A stretch of DNA of 64,000 bases from the NCBI GenBank assembly GCA_014529385.2, contig CM043948.1, forward strand, positions 74,672,791-74,736,790, given 5' to 3'. The position numbers and the translations under genes were made by a program. The number at the start of each line of letters is the position of its first letter. Position 1 is the first letter of the stretch. This document shows, piece by piece, positions 31,817-42,125 of the stretch. The notes beneath the pieces were generated by a model. It was given only the letters and a program-made list of their open reading frames with translations, made no database searches and was not told the origin of the DNA. The DNA is from Adiantum capillus-veneris. Lineage: Eukaryota > Streptophyta > Polypodiopsida > Polypodiales > Pteridaceae.

Positions 31817-33513
31817 TGTCACAAGACGGGCACCACATGCCAATAGAAAAGAACAGACTTTTAACACTTCAATAACAACTGAACTGAGAGAGAGAGAGAG
31901 AGAGAGGACACGCGACACGGAGTGGCGGAATTCCACCCCAGAGAGTATTGGCCCCAAACCTTGGCGCCCCTTTCGGTATTTCTTTATATTGCATCAACAC
32001 AGTACAAGCCGGTACTTCAGACTCTGCACCTTCTCCAGGAAGCATGCCAGAGAATGAGCCCTAGCCTCATATTTGAAGGCCCTTGGCCTAAAAAGCAATT
32101 ACAGTGAAAAGCCTTCAAACTCAAAAGCATCTGGTCCAAAAGCAAAGCCAAAAAGCTGCCAGCGTAAATCACGGAAATCCGTACTGCTGCCACGTCATCA
32201 GCCAAGCGCAAAACGCGGAAATCCGTACAGCTTGCCACGTCATCATGCTAGTGCAATTTTCGGAAATTTGCCACGTCATTAGTTTTTGCGTGTGTGCGGG
32301 TCCTGCTTTATTTTAATCCTTTTGTCACTTGGGGCCCCATCAGACGGGGTCCTCATAAGTTGGGAGGACTTCTTCTGTTACTTGTTCTTCTTAGGGTTTA
32401 GGCCCCTCGGCCAGCATCTATAAGTTGGCTCCATTCTTTAGGCTTTGACACGTCAGCAGTTTGTGACATCTCCCCTTCTTGAAAGAGAGTAATCGTCCGC
32501 GATTACAGCATACTTGCAAAACAACTCAAGTTAGCTCAAAAATTTCCGAGGGACAATCAGTTTGCTCTTTTTATTAAGGAGTGAGCTTCTCCTTTCTGCT
32601 CTTTTGATCGAGGAGTTAGCTTCTCCCTTCGGCTGTTTTGACCACTGTCACAAGACAGGCACCACGTGCCAATAGAAAAGAACAGACTGAACAGACTTTT
32701 AGCACTTCAATAACAACTGGACTGTGAGAGAGAGAGAGACGACACGCGACACGGAGGGACAATCAGTTTGCTCTTTTTATTAAGGAGTGAGCTTCTCCTT
32801 TCTGCTCTTTTGATCGAGGAGTTAGCTTCTCCCTTCGGCTGTTTTGACCACTGTCACAAGACAGGCACCACGTGCCAATAGAAAAGAACAGACTGAACAG
32901 ACTTTTAGCACTTCAATAACAACTGGACTGTGAGAGAGAGAGAGACGACACGCGACACGGAGTGGCAGAATACCACCCCAGAGAGTATTGGCCCCAAACC
33001 TTGGCGCCCCTTTCGGTATTTCTTTATATTGCATCAACACAGTACAAGCCGGTACTTCAGACTCTGCACCTTCTCTAAGAAGCATGCCAGAGAATGAGTC
33101 CTAGCCTCATATTTAAAGGCCCTTGGCCTAAAAAGCAATTACAGTGAAAAGCCTTCAAACTCAAAAGCATCTGGTCCAAAAGCAAAGCCAAAAAGCTGCC
33201 AGCGTAAATCACGGAAATCCGTACAGCTGCCATGTCATCAACCAACGCAAAACGCGAAAATCTGTACAGCTTGCCACGTCATCATGCCAATGCAATTTTC
33301 GGAAATTTGCCACGTCATCAGTTTTTGCATGTGTGCAGGTCCTGCTTTATTTAAATCCTTTTGTCGAACGGGGTCCCCATCGAACGGGGTCCCCATAAGT
33401 TGGGAGGACTTCTTCTGTTACTTGTTCTTCTTAGGGTTTAGGCCCCTCGGCCAGCATCTGTAAGTTGGCTCCATTCTTTAGGCTTTGACACGTGAGCAGT
33501 TTGTGACAAGAGC
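31812..33513 (-). mobile_element. Small non-autonomous LTR element of family Z
   Basis: Two LTRs of about 655 bp (31817-32468 and 32852-33508), both reading on the minus strand, enclose an internal region of under 400 bp that holds no gene. The flanks TGAGC and AGAGC are a 5-bp TSD with one mismatch. On the minus strand a purine tract (CAAGAAGGGGAGA) adjoins the left LTR, as expected of a PPT. At the other side the sequence after the LTR is GTGGTCAAAACAGCC, which I cannot match to a tRNA. Part of the internal region and LTR start is tandemly duplicated. The size resembles TRIM or small LARD elements. Confidence 0.8.
32548..32960. repeat. 206-bp tandem duplication inside element Z
   Basis: The block starting 'gggacaatcagtttgctc' and running through 'ttttgaccac' into the first 110 bp of the LTR ('tgtcacaagacagg' to 'cgcgacacgga') occurs twice in direct succession with period 206. 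Copy boundaries are near 32548, 32754 and 32960. The copies look identical to me, so the duplication is recent. Confidence 0.88.
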
Positions 33514-33702
33514 CTAAAGATCCTTGTTCTTGAATAGATTTTGGCACATAAGGACAGAAAGATTAAGGGTAAAGTACGAAGGCGGTTCTTGGTTAAATTC
33601 AAGAACTATCCTGCATTGGATGTGAAGTGGATGGAGGAGGAGGACCTAGCAGATACTCCTCAGATTGTGAACCTTTACCTTGAAGCTTTTGGTTTAGCAT
33701 AG
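33509..33702 (+). pseudogene. Y chromodomain
   Basis: Resumes after element Z. ILAHKDRKIKGKVRRRFLVK, KFKNYPALDVKWMEEEDL and NLYLEAFGLA correspond residue for residue to the G1 C-terminus, with the aromatic pair of the chromodomain fold visible (F in RFLVKF, W in KWMEE). TAG 33535-33537 replaces the Gln of G1 (PEQVLAHKD). Confidence 0.9.
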
Positions 33703-34303
33703 TCTACTCCAAATGGAACCCCGAATTCAGCTTCGCTGGAGATTTGGTGCAATGTGTTGCACAAGAGGGGAGTTACTCCGTTCCTTTGTCAACAGATGCC
33801 TTGATTTTTAGAATACTGGAGTCACTGATGTCTCTTTGAGCTTCAGGGATACTGAGAGCTGACAGTATTCTGCTGTATGACTTTATGAAATGGAATTCCG
33901 GAAAATATGAAACTGATTTGTTCTTGACTTGTTTTTAAGTGCAGGAACTGATAGACGAAATGACTGCAGCATTTTGGTCTAAATGATCTCGAATAGACAT
34001 GGTTGCAATAGAGGTTAGTCAATCGGGCATCTATTAGGTCCTGAGTGGATCTAGATGCGATTGCTAACTGCATTGCCGATAAATCATGCTTTAAGATCCG
34101 AATGAATGTTGAATGTGCTTTGTCATGTGATGTCCTGTGATGTCAAGTGATGTCATGTGATGTGACTGTCGATTGGTACATGTACTAGGTGTGTGTTCCT
34201 AGTGCATCGATACTAACAGTCAGGTTTGCTAAGGCAGTTTATGGCTTCTGTCTATTTTGCAGGCATAATCGAGGGCGATTACAATGCTTTGAAGAGAGGG
34301 GTA
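33703..34303 (+). other. Y 3' untranslated internal region and PPT
   Basis: About 600 bp between the end of pol and the 3' LTR with no ORF. It has a short run of 'tgatgtc' repeats (34120-34165) and a PPT-like GAAGAGAGGGGTA (34291-34303). Confidence 0.7.
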
Positions 34304-34980
34304 TGTCACAAAATGTGATGACGTGGCTGCCCATGTGTACACACATACACCTTGCACAAGCTGGGAAAAATGCAGGGACGCTAAAATGTTGACGTGGCTG
34401 ACTGTACCGCTGCCCAGTTCTGGAAATTGCGGAACGTTGGACACATGGCAGGCTGTATGGACTTCCGCAGATTGCGGCGCTTTTTGCAGGCTGATTCAGT
34501 GGCAGCTTTTGTTGTTTTCCTACGCAAGGAGAGAGAGAGAACCTTTTGCTTTTTCTACGCAAGAGAACTTGAGAGAGGGAAACTTCTTTTTGCTTTATTT
34601 TACAAGCAAGAGAGAGAAAGAGCCTCTGCTTTATCTTTCAAAAGCTTTTGGATTTTCAGCTTTTGGGACAGCTTTTGGGCTCTGCTTTTGGGCTCTGCTT
34701 TTGGCATCCCTTGTACTTTTTAATATGTGGGTAGGGCCTCATAACTCAGAGCATCTGGACGCAGGGTCTGAGTGTGAGCGCCTGCCCGCACTCTTGTACT
34801 TTGAACACATATTAATTCAAAAAGAAATACCGAAAAGGGCGCCAGTCTTTGGGGCCAATATCTCTAGGCACGGAACTCCGCCGGGCTAGTGTCGAATCAA
34901 TTGTGAACTGTGAACTGTTTAAAGTGATTATTTGCGGTGTCGTGGTAGATTCTCGACTTGGAGTGTCCAAGTCTGTTACA
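34304..34980 (+). repeat. Y 3' LTR
   Basis: 677 bp starting TGTCACAAAATGTGATG and ending GTCTGTTACA, followed by AGACT. It contains many 'gcttttg' and 'gagagagaac' units and ends as the 5' LTR does. Confidence 0.92.
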
Positions 34981-35022
34981 AGACTCTACAGATTCGAGAC
35001 ATCAAAAACGACAAAAACATGT

Positions 35023-35403
35023 CTATGGCACATGCCATAAGTGAAAACAAACAAAACACTGCAATGAGAACAAAGCTGAGTAGTCAGCCAAATAAAAGGT
35101 TGCTGTGATGCTATCTTGACTCTCAAAACTTATCATCAGAAGAGGTACCTCCCCTGCACTTTGCGCACGTGGCAAGAGGTCTTCCTCATCTCTATCAATA
35201 CTTGCCCTCTTCCTGCCAGTGGAGGGTTGCGCTGAAGGGCTCTCCTCCGGTGTACCTAAATCTGTGAACTCCCCAACAAGGGCATTATGCAAAGCTTCAT
35301 GCGTACTCTGACCACCTTTGACACTACTAGCACCCATGGCAGGACAATTCTCGTCAATCAATTGGTCCCTCAAAGCCTGCGGAATTTTGTCGCATGGACC
35401 ACA
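35023..35403 (-). pseudogene. BED zinc-finger (hAT-transposase-like) fragment, C-terminal side
   Basis: Joined to 41391-41524 across copia C1 (counting the CCACA duplication once), the minus frame is open. It reads WACKYCGEQYTSTITRALKH (right side), then CGPCDKIPQALRDQLIDE (this side), then a Ser/Pro/Asp-rich tail (GTPEESPSAQPSTGRKRAS). The C-x2-C, LKH and following C-x2-C-x-x-P pattern is that of plant BED-finger hAT transposases and their domesticated relatives. The frame stops at about 35023. A longer ORF seen here starts inside C1's LTR and is artificial. Function (DNA binding) is inferred from the family. Confidence 0.5.
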
Positions 35404-36094
35404 TGATGAGCGCGCGGCAGTGTGTGCAAGTGAAAGAGCACGCGAAGAAGTGCAGGGTGTGTGCTTTGCAGGCATAGTTGCCACGGAGTTTCGAAACGTT
35501 TCGTTTGAAACGAGTTTCAGAAGTTTCGAAACGGTTTCGTCCGAGAAAGAAACGCCAAAACAGAAGTTTCGTGCAAACTAAAGAAATGTACGTAAGTTTA
35601 AGTGGTATAAGCTGAGATCTATGTTTTAAGCATTACCTTACAATTAGACATGAAAAAGAGGGAGAATAGGACTAACTTTCATCATTAGAATACAAAACTT
35701 TTTTAAACGATAAAAAATCAATGCTACAGCTTGACGTGCGAAAACTTACGAGCCTTGACTTTACCTTTGAAACGTCCAAACTCATACAGAAACGTTTTTG
35801 AAACGTTTCGTACGTTTCATGAGTGAAGAAACGCGTTTCTTGGCAACACTGCTTGCAGGGGAGCGAGTGCAGAAGGGAAGGAGGGCGCTAGCAGAACGAT
35901 AGGAGAGAGAGAGAGAGCGCACGATAATTGCAGGGGAATAAGTGAGTGAGTTGATAAAAAACTCACTATCCCTTTATTATTTGTATAAGGACCAATTTAA
36001 TAAGTTAGTGGCCAAGTTCAATGTGAACTTGGCCAAAGGTTAGTAACCTTTAAAATATACATTAAAGGGGGCTATTTGGGCCTTTAACCCAACA
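35404..36094 (-). repeat. C1 3' LTR with MITE
   Basis: On the + strand it starts TGATGAGCGCGCGG and ends TTTAACCCAACA. It is 691 bp, being 304 bp of LTR plus MITE 2 (379 bp) and one 8-bp duplication. Inverted repeats such as 'ccaagttcaatgtgaacttgg' occur in the R/U5 part, as in the other LTR. Confidence 0.93.
35465..35859. mobile_element. hAT-like MITE 2 in C1 LTR, 8-bp TSD
   Basis: 379 bp (35473-35851), flanked by TTTGCAGG and CTTGCAGG. The uninterrupted LTR at 41087 has CTTGCAGG once at this place, so the duplication and both ends are certain. The ends are CATAGTTGCCA and, inverted, CAGTGTTGCCA. The interior is built of GAAACG/CGTTTC units, often as GAAACGTTTC palindromes. Confidence 0.93.
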
Positions 36095-36129
36095 ACCTCC
36101 CACTTAAAGGCATAAATGGCGCCTTTAAG

Positions 36130-38100
36130 CTACGTGACTCCCACCATCTCTATGCATAGATGATGTTGTGCTTTGGGTAAGCACTTAGTGAGAGCATCTG
36201 CTGGATTTTGTGATGTATGGACCTTAACCAATGTAATAAGGCCATCCTCAAGCACTTCACGTATGAAGTGATACCGCACATCAATATGCTTTGTGCATGC
36301 ATGAAACATGGCGTTCTTTGCCAGACATATGGCACTCTGGCTATCACAACCAAGCATAGGTGCCTTGGTAGGCAAACCAAACTCACTGCATAGGCGTGCT
36401 AACCAAATAGCTTCTTTGGAAGCCTCAGTGGCTGAAATATATTCAGCTTCTGTCGTAGACAATGCAACAATCTTTTGCAATCTAGAACACCATGAAACAA
36501 CACCTCCCGCAAGAGTAAATACATAGCCACTTTTGGATTTCCGTGTATCCACATCACCAGCCATGTCAGAGTCACAAAATCCCTTCAACTCCATTGGTCC
36601 TTTACCATAGCAGAGGCATTTGTTTTTAGTCCCTTTCAAGTACCTCATAATGGATTTCACTGCATCCCATTGCAACTTGCGTGGATTAGCCATAAATCGG
36701 CTAACAACTCCCACTGCATGGGCTATGTCAGGCCTAGTAGCAACCATAGCATACATAAGTGAACCACAAGCTGAAGCTTAAGGCACACTTTGCATGTCAT
36801 TGGCTTCTTCCTTTGACTTGGGACAATCATTCTTGGAGATTTTGACATATAGTTGTAATGGCACACCAAGAGGCTTTGCTTCAGCGGCCAGCCACGTTAA
36901 ATCTGTCCAACACCTTTTCAATGTACTTTTCTTGCGACAAATACAATAGGCGCTTGTCTCTTTGCCGTTAACACGCACTCCAAGTATATGTTCAGCTGCC
37001 CCAAGGTCTTTCATTGAAAATGCAGATTTCAGTTGCCCTTTAAGAGCATCAACAGTGCTTCTTTTCTTTGCAGCTATCAACATATCATCTACATAGAGCA
37101 CAAGAATGATAGGGTTGCCATCCTCATCCCGTTTGGTATACAAACAATGGTCTGCATGGCTTCTTTTGTAACCATGTTTAAGCATGAAGCAATCAAACTT
37201 CTTGTACCACTGTCTACATGATTGTTTCAGCTTATACAAGCTTCTATTGAGCATACATACCATGTGGTTCTTGCCAGGAATAACAAAACCCTCGGGTTGC
37301 TTCATGTAAAGCTCTTCCTCCACATCACCATGCAAGAAAGCAGTATGTACATCCATTTGGTCCATTTTCAAATCAAGAGCAGCCACAATGGCAAACAATA
37401 CACGCAAAGTGGTCATCTTGACAACAGGAGAGAACACTTCCTGAAAGTCTTTGCCCTTGGTTTGAACATATCCCTTTGCAACAAGCCTTGCCTTATACTT
37501 GGGTTTTACATCAACAGTCTTGATTTTATACACCCATTTGTTAGGAATAGTCTTTCTTCCTTTGGGCAATTCAACCAAATCCCAAGTATGATTAGCATGC
37601 AAAGCTTTAATCTCTTCCTGCATAGCAAGCTCCCACTTGTCGCTGTGCTCACATGTCTTTGCCTCTTTATACGTAAGAGGCTCTACCTCATATGCTAATA
37701 TAATGTAATGCAAAGAGGGGTCATATCGACTCACAGGCCGTCTTTGACGAGTAGACCGCCTCACCCAATGATCCACATTATCCGGCAATGGGTTTACATC
37801 AGGTGGCACGATAAAATCATCAACAATGGGCTGCTGTACATCATTTTCAGCATTGTTTCTTGGCTGCAAATGCCCTTCAGGAGCCTCAATTTGTTGTCCA
37901 ACATCATTTGGCTCAAACACCACTGGATCATCTACATTTTCAGCCATTTGTGGTGCATCCTGAGGGTCAAAAATAGGCCTAACAGGTGGCTGGTCATGCT
38001 GAAATTTCACTCTTTTATGGTCATGCTTTGAGGCACAATTGTTTTGAAGCAGCCTTGCCTCATTAAAAACAACATCCCGGCTGCGTACAACCCTTTTGAG
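36130..38100 (-). pseudogene. C1 reverse transcriptase and RNase H
   Basis: Copia RT: WELAMQEEIKALHANHTWDL, NKWVYKIK, KARLVAKGYVQTKGKDFQEV, QMDVHTAFLHGD, the catalytic YVDDMLIAA, then FSMKDLGAAEHILG. TAA at 36778-36780 interrupts at MQSVP-stop-ASACGSLMY, where copia elements usually have Tyr. RNase H follows to 36130: CDSDMAGDVDTRKSKSGYV, STTEAEYIS and the ending NPADALTKCLP. RNase H itself is intact. Upstream, the acidic linker between integrase and RT has the typical WVRRSTRQRRPVSRY. Confidence 0.93.
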
Positions 38101-39845
38101 CTAAGGTAACCAGATCTTGTAACCCATCTCGCCTTCTTCACCATATTCCATGAAGAGGCCTTTAATGGACTTCGCATCTAGTTTACTCCTCAACTCAGGT
38201 CTAACATGCACAAAAGCTTCGCAACCGAAAATGCGTAAGTGATCATATGAAGCAGGCTTGCCAGACAAAACCTCTTCAGGGATGTCACCTTTCAAAGACA
38301 TGTGAGGGGATCGATTGCATATATGCACTGCAGTTTTCAAAGCTTCTCCCCAAAATCCACGAGAGAGATTAGCTGTGGACAGCATGCATCTCACCCTCTC
38401 ACAAAGTGTCCTATTGAATCTTTCAGCCACACCATTAGAAGAGGGGCTATATGACACAGTAAGCTCTCTCTTAATGCCCAAATTTTCACAAAACTTGTCA
38501 ATTCAGCACTTGTGTACTCCCCCCCATTGTCTGTACGCAAGCATTTTAGCTTTCTACCTGTTTGGGTGGTCACAAATGCATGAAATCTCTTAAACGCAGC
38601 AAAGGCTTCATCCTTAGACTTAAGCAAATAAACCCAAATTTTTTTAGAATGATCATCAACAAAGGAGACAAAATAGCATGCACCTCCCATAGACTTAGCA
38701 GGCATGCTACATACATCAGAATGTACAAGATCAAGCACACAAGATTTACGAGAGACACCAGAGTAATAAGAACGCTTTACTTGCTTGCCATATTGACATT
38801 CATTACAAAAGTCAAGCTTTGTGGCTTTAGCATCAAGCTTGTTCAAAGTACAAAGTTTAGAAAGACCCTTTTGGCTCATATGGCCAAGCCTCTTATGCCA
38901 TAACTCCATGTGAGAGTTAATTTCAGCCAATGCAACAAACTTGCCCAACACGGCCTTTCCATGCATGCAATAAAGTGTCCCTTTCTTTGTGCCCTTTACA
39001 ATCAGCCTTGAGCCTTTAGTCATTTTCCATGATTCTCTCTCAAACAAGATGCTGTAACCATGTATATCCATCTGACCAACAGAAAGCAGACTCTTCTTGA
39101 TTCCCGGCACATATCTAACATCATGCAAGACAAGCTCATTTGTGCCATCTATGAAGAGATGCACAATACCCTCAATGGAACATGCATGATTGTTTCCAAG
39201 GTATACATGGCCACGCTTGCCTGCATCAAAAGTAGAGAAACATTCCTTGATAGGAGTCACATGAAATGAAGCACCGGAATCAACAATCCAAGTCTGGGAT
39301 AATGCATCATTGACAATCAACAAAGTATAAATAAGATCACTCTTGGTGATCTGTATGTCCTGTGAATGAACATTAAGAGAGGCATCATACTCATAAGCAT
39401 CATCATCTGACAAAGTGGCACACAAGATGTCCTCTACATCTGACAGCTCCTCAATCACAACACTAGAAGCCATATTGGCCTTCTCTTTGTCCTTTGAGCT
39501 ATCCTGTGCATCTGCCCAGACTTCTTTCTTCTCTTTCTTTTTGTCTCTGTCATTCTTTTTCCGTTCTAACTCGGCTTTGTAGTGCCTGCAATCGGGTTTC
39601 TTGTGACCTTTCCTGCCACACTGATAGCAAGTCACATCACCCTTGCCTTTGTTGGCATTTCCCCTTTCCTTACTCTTACTCTTACTCCTTTGTGCATAAG
39701 CATTCTTCTTTTCTGTCCTGCCTCTAACCGTGTTGGCAGAGTTGCCTCCCTCTCCACTTGCTTTTCTCCTGATTTCTTCATTCAAGATAGAACCCCTAAC
39801 ACCATCAAAGGTCAAATTGGAGTTATTGGACAATGAAACCACCAA
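38101..39845 (-). pseudogene. C1 gag end, protease and integrase
   Basis: A Lys/Arg-rich nucleocapsid with an intact knuckle CYQCGRKGHKKPDC (about 39588-39630). The protease site is TWIVDSGASFHVTP (about 39258-39300) with the normal DSG. The pre-integrase finger is LWHKRLGHMSQKG. The integrase core has FVDDHSKKIWVYLLK, LRTDNGGEYTS and, after a 1-nt frameshift near 38483, SPSSNGVAERFNRTL. A TAG at 38101-38103 ends this frame before the linker to RT. Apart from the frameshift the integrase is complete. Confidence 0.93.
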
Positions 39846-40331
39846 AGTTTCTCATGACTCAGGTAAGGTCATGAGCAAGAAGATAGCTTTCAGCTTATCA
39901 TCAAAAGGAGGCAAGCCTGAATCCTGTAACTGCGACAAAGTACCTGCGAACAACGACAGGTGCTCTGCAGCGCTCTTGGACTCATCCAGTTGCATGCCAA
40001 CAAGTTTTCGCATCAAGTGCACCTGGTTGACAGGCGTTGTATTTTCATACATTCCCTTTAACTTCTCCCACACATCAAAAGCAGTTGTGAGACCTTTCAC
40101 ATCAATGATTGTCTCATCAGTCATGGCCATTTTAATGTATGTAACGGCCTTCCTGTTCATGCTAACCCATGCTTTATCCGTCATATTCTGTGGCTTTACC
40201 TGTTCAAGTGCCCCTTCGCAATCTTTAAGAAATAGGATTCCCTGAATCCTGTCTTTCCAAAGATCAAAACCTGTTCCATCGAACCTCCTAATCTCGAAGA
40301 GGTTCTTTACATCAGAAGAAGATGAGGCCAT
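39846..40331 (-). pseudogene. C1 gag, N-terminal part
   Basis: From ATG 40331: MASSSSDVKNLFEIRRFDGT, then FDLWKDRIQGIL, DVWEKLKGMYENTT and LMRKLVGMQLDE, the UBN2/DUF4219-type capsid of plant copia elements. TGA at about 39852 (LPES-stop-ETLVVSLS) breaks it. Plant copia elements usually have Trp here (TGG). Confidence 0.9.
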
Positions 40332-41070
40332 AGTTGCACGAAATAAGAGGGATAATACGTTGAATTTTTGGGCAAAATGCGCAAAAATCGGAGTATAGCC
40401 TCACAGAGATGTGCACTACAGCTCCAAATGGTCACAGGAGCAATTTGGGGCAAAATAGGTCGATTTATGCACAAAAATCAATTTCTGAAATTTATGCGCA
40501 GGAAATTTCAGCGAGCGAATTTGTGCTCGAAAACAACAAATTTAGTTGTTTTTAGCCTCACAGAACATACATAAGGTTAATACACAGCCTTTAGAAGCAT
40601 GTAAGAGAAAAAGTCCCAATTTGTAGCATCAAAATTGCATGAAATTGAGCCACAAATGGTCATACATAGCCAAAGTTGTCAAACATGCCTAGATTGCATC
40701 AATTTGCACTTTTCCCAATGTAGTCGCATCATAAAAACACTTACAAAAACTTGCGTAAATTTGAAATTTGCTGACAACACCTGTTTTAGGGCGTGTTTTT
40801 CAGCAATTTCAGTGGTTTTGGGTAGCGGGTACTTAGCAAAAGTGTTCCCACACCTTAATACATCATTTGTAAAACCTGTATTTTGCTGTCATAATCTGTA
40901 ATTTGCTGATTTTGACCTAATTTCAGCCTGTTTTAGGTCAATTTCACTTGCCTGGAGGTCTCTAGTGTCCGAGGACGAGTCCTTTGGCGATGAAATTGCA
41001 AAATCTCGCGTGAAAGTTGACCTCCTTGGCTGAAAATCAGCGTTTGCAGGTTTGGGAGCAAACCCTAATT
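40332..41070 (-). other. C1 leader between PBS and gag
   Basis: About 740 bp with no recognisable coding, containing short self-similar units ('gcatcaaatttgc', 'aatttgctgaca' on either strand). It is probably the 5' leader with the packaging signal. Confidence 0.6.
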
Positions 41071-41084
41071 GGGCTCTGATACCA
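41071..41084 (-). other. C1 primer-binding site (initiator tRNA-Met)
   Basis: On the minus strand TGGTATCAGAGCCC, two bases after the LTR end. Confidence 0.92.
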
Positions 41085-41086
41085 GT

Positions 41087-41390
41087 TGATGAGCGCGCGG
41101 CGGTGTGTGCAAGTGAAAGAGCACGCAAAGAAGTGCAGGGTGTGTGCCTTGCAGGGGAGCGAGTAGAGAAGGGAAGGAGGGCGCTAGTAGAACGATAGGA
41201 GAGAGAGAGAGAGCGCACGATATTTGCAGGGGAATAAGTGAGTGAGTTGATAAAAAACTCACTATCCCTTTATTATTTGTATAAGGACCAATTTAATAAG
41301 TTAGTGGCCAAGTTCAATGTGAACTTGGCCAAAGGTTAGTAACCTTTAAAATATACATTAAAGGGGGGTATTTGAGCCTTTAACCCAACA
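41087..41390 (-). repeat. C1 5' LTR
   Basis: 304 bp, TGATGAGCG to AACCCAACA on the + strand. It is the uninterrupted counterpart of the left LTR. A handful of single-base differences from the left LTR are visible, such as 'gcggcggtg' against 'gcggcagtg' and 'ggtatttgag' against 'gctatttggg'. Confidence 0.94.
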
Positions 41391-41524
41391 CCACATTGAT
41401 TACTATATCCAATATCTGTTATGTGCTTGAGGGCACGTGTTATTGTGCTAGTGTATTGCTCCCCACAATACTTGCATGCCCACAATCGAGTGCCTGACTT
41501 TGTTGCGAAGCGGTAGTAACCACC
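41391..41524 (-). pseudogene. BED zinc-finger fragment, N-terminal side
   Basis: On the minus strand GGYYRFATKSGTRLWACKYC, then GEQYTSTITRALKHITD up to the C1 insertion. It contains the CKYC half and the LKH half of a BED finger. A TAA at 41525-41527 closes the frame upstream, so either an intron boundary or a disabling mutation lies here. The open frame then continues at 35398. Confidence 0.5.
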
Positions 41525-41850
41525 TTAAGCACATTGGTGTGAATAGCCCAGTTGGGGTTGCTTTTGTGTAACATGATGATGCCTGCAGGGAGTGCCCACA
41601 CGCATCAAAGTAATGATTGTGAGAAGCCAAAGCTCGCAAGACTATGCGCATACAGTGGAGAAGATAGCAGAGAGATGCATTGAACCAATTTCATACCTTG
41701 TACGTGATTATTTGATGCGTTGTTTCCCTCTGTGTGTGCCCGCGTTTTGAGACTCTGTAGAATCTGCTCTTTGGGTTTTTTCGAATGCCAGCGTGGGTAG
41801 GCGTAGGTATTATTTTTAAGGCCTTTCATATTATAGGTTGTTCACCTGGA
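41525..41850. other. No feature recognised
   Basis: Flank of the BED-finger fragment. No further homologous coding was seen on the minus strand. Confidence 0.4.
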
Positions 41851-41869
41851 TTGCCCGACCACATTCGTG

Positions 41870-42125
41870 TGAGGTAAACCCCCCCCCTCCCAAAAAAAAA
41901 AAAAACATTGTGTACGGATATGTACAGTACGTACGGATCCGTACCGTATGGATGTACCATATTGTACGGATCCGACATACGTATGGATGCAATCTTGGAC
42001 CGGACACGTGCTAAAGTGTACGCCCATGCAATATGCGTGCTGTGCGATGGGTGGCCAGCTCGGGACAATCATTAGCCGTACAAAATGGGGAAGCAACGGG
42101 GTTGTAACTCTAACACCCCCTCTTA
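41870..42125 (-). repeat. C2 3' LTR (partial) and PPT
   Basis: On the minus strand a PPT (CTAAGAGGGGG, about 42116-42126) precedes TGTTAGAGTTACAACC at 42115. The LTR continues leftward to somewhere near 41880, ending in or being replaced by GTACGG-rich palindromic DNA (41905-41990), a 14-A run and a C-rich run. A matching 5' LTR was not found to the right of gag, so the LTR length and its inner end are uncertain. Confidence 0.55.

Larger units (their letters stand above)
24038..34985 (+). mobile_element. Chromovirus Y (Ty3/gypsy), complete but decayed, TSD AGACT
   Basis: Element 24043-34980 on the + strand with 5-bp duplications AGACT (24038-24042, 34981-34985). It has LTRs, an initiator tRNA-Met PBS, gag, protease, RT, RNase H, integrase, chromodomain and PPT. 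Its proteins are those of the same clade as G1 (for example KFKNYP in the chromodomain and SGYH-x-IRI in RT). Three younger insertions sit inside: solo LTRs at 24179 and 29197, and the Z element at 31817. Many stops and frameshifts make it inactive. Confidence 0.93.
35399..41395 (-). mobile_element. Copia element C1, complete but mutated, TSD CCACA
   Basis: Element 35404-41390 on the minus strand, flanked by CCACA on both sides (35399-35403, 41391-41395). The LTRs are 304 bp (after removal of the MITE from the left one). A PBS of initiator tRNA-Met type and a PPT (AAGTGGGAGGT) are in place, and gag-protease-integrase-RT-RNase H follow the copia order. It split a BED-finger reading frame. Breaks: TGA between the gag halves, a frameshift in integrase, TAG after integrase and TAA in RT. 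Confidence 0.95.

Noticed and set aside
35404-35484. Extension of the BED-finger frame into MATMPAKHTPC...
   Set aside because: Those codons belong to the C1 LTR and MITE, not to the interrupted gene.
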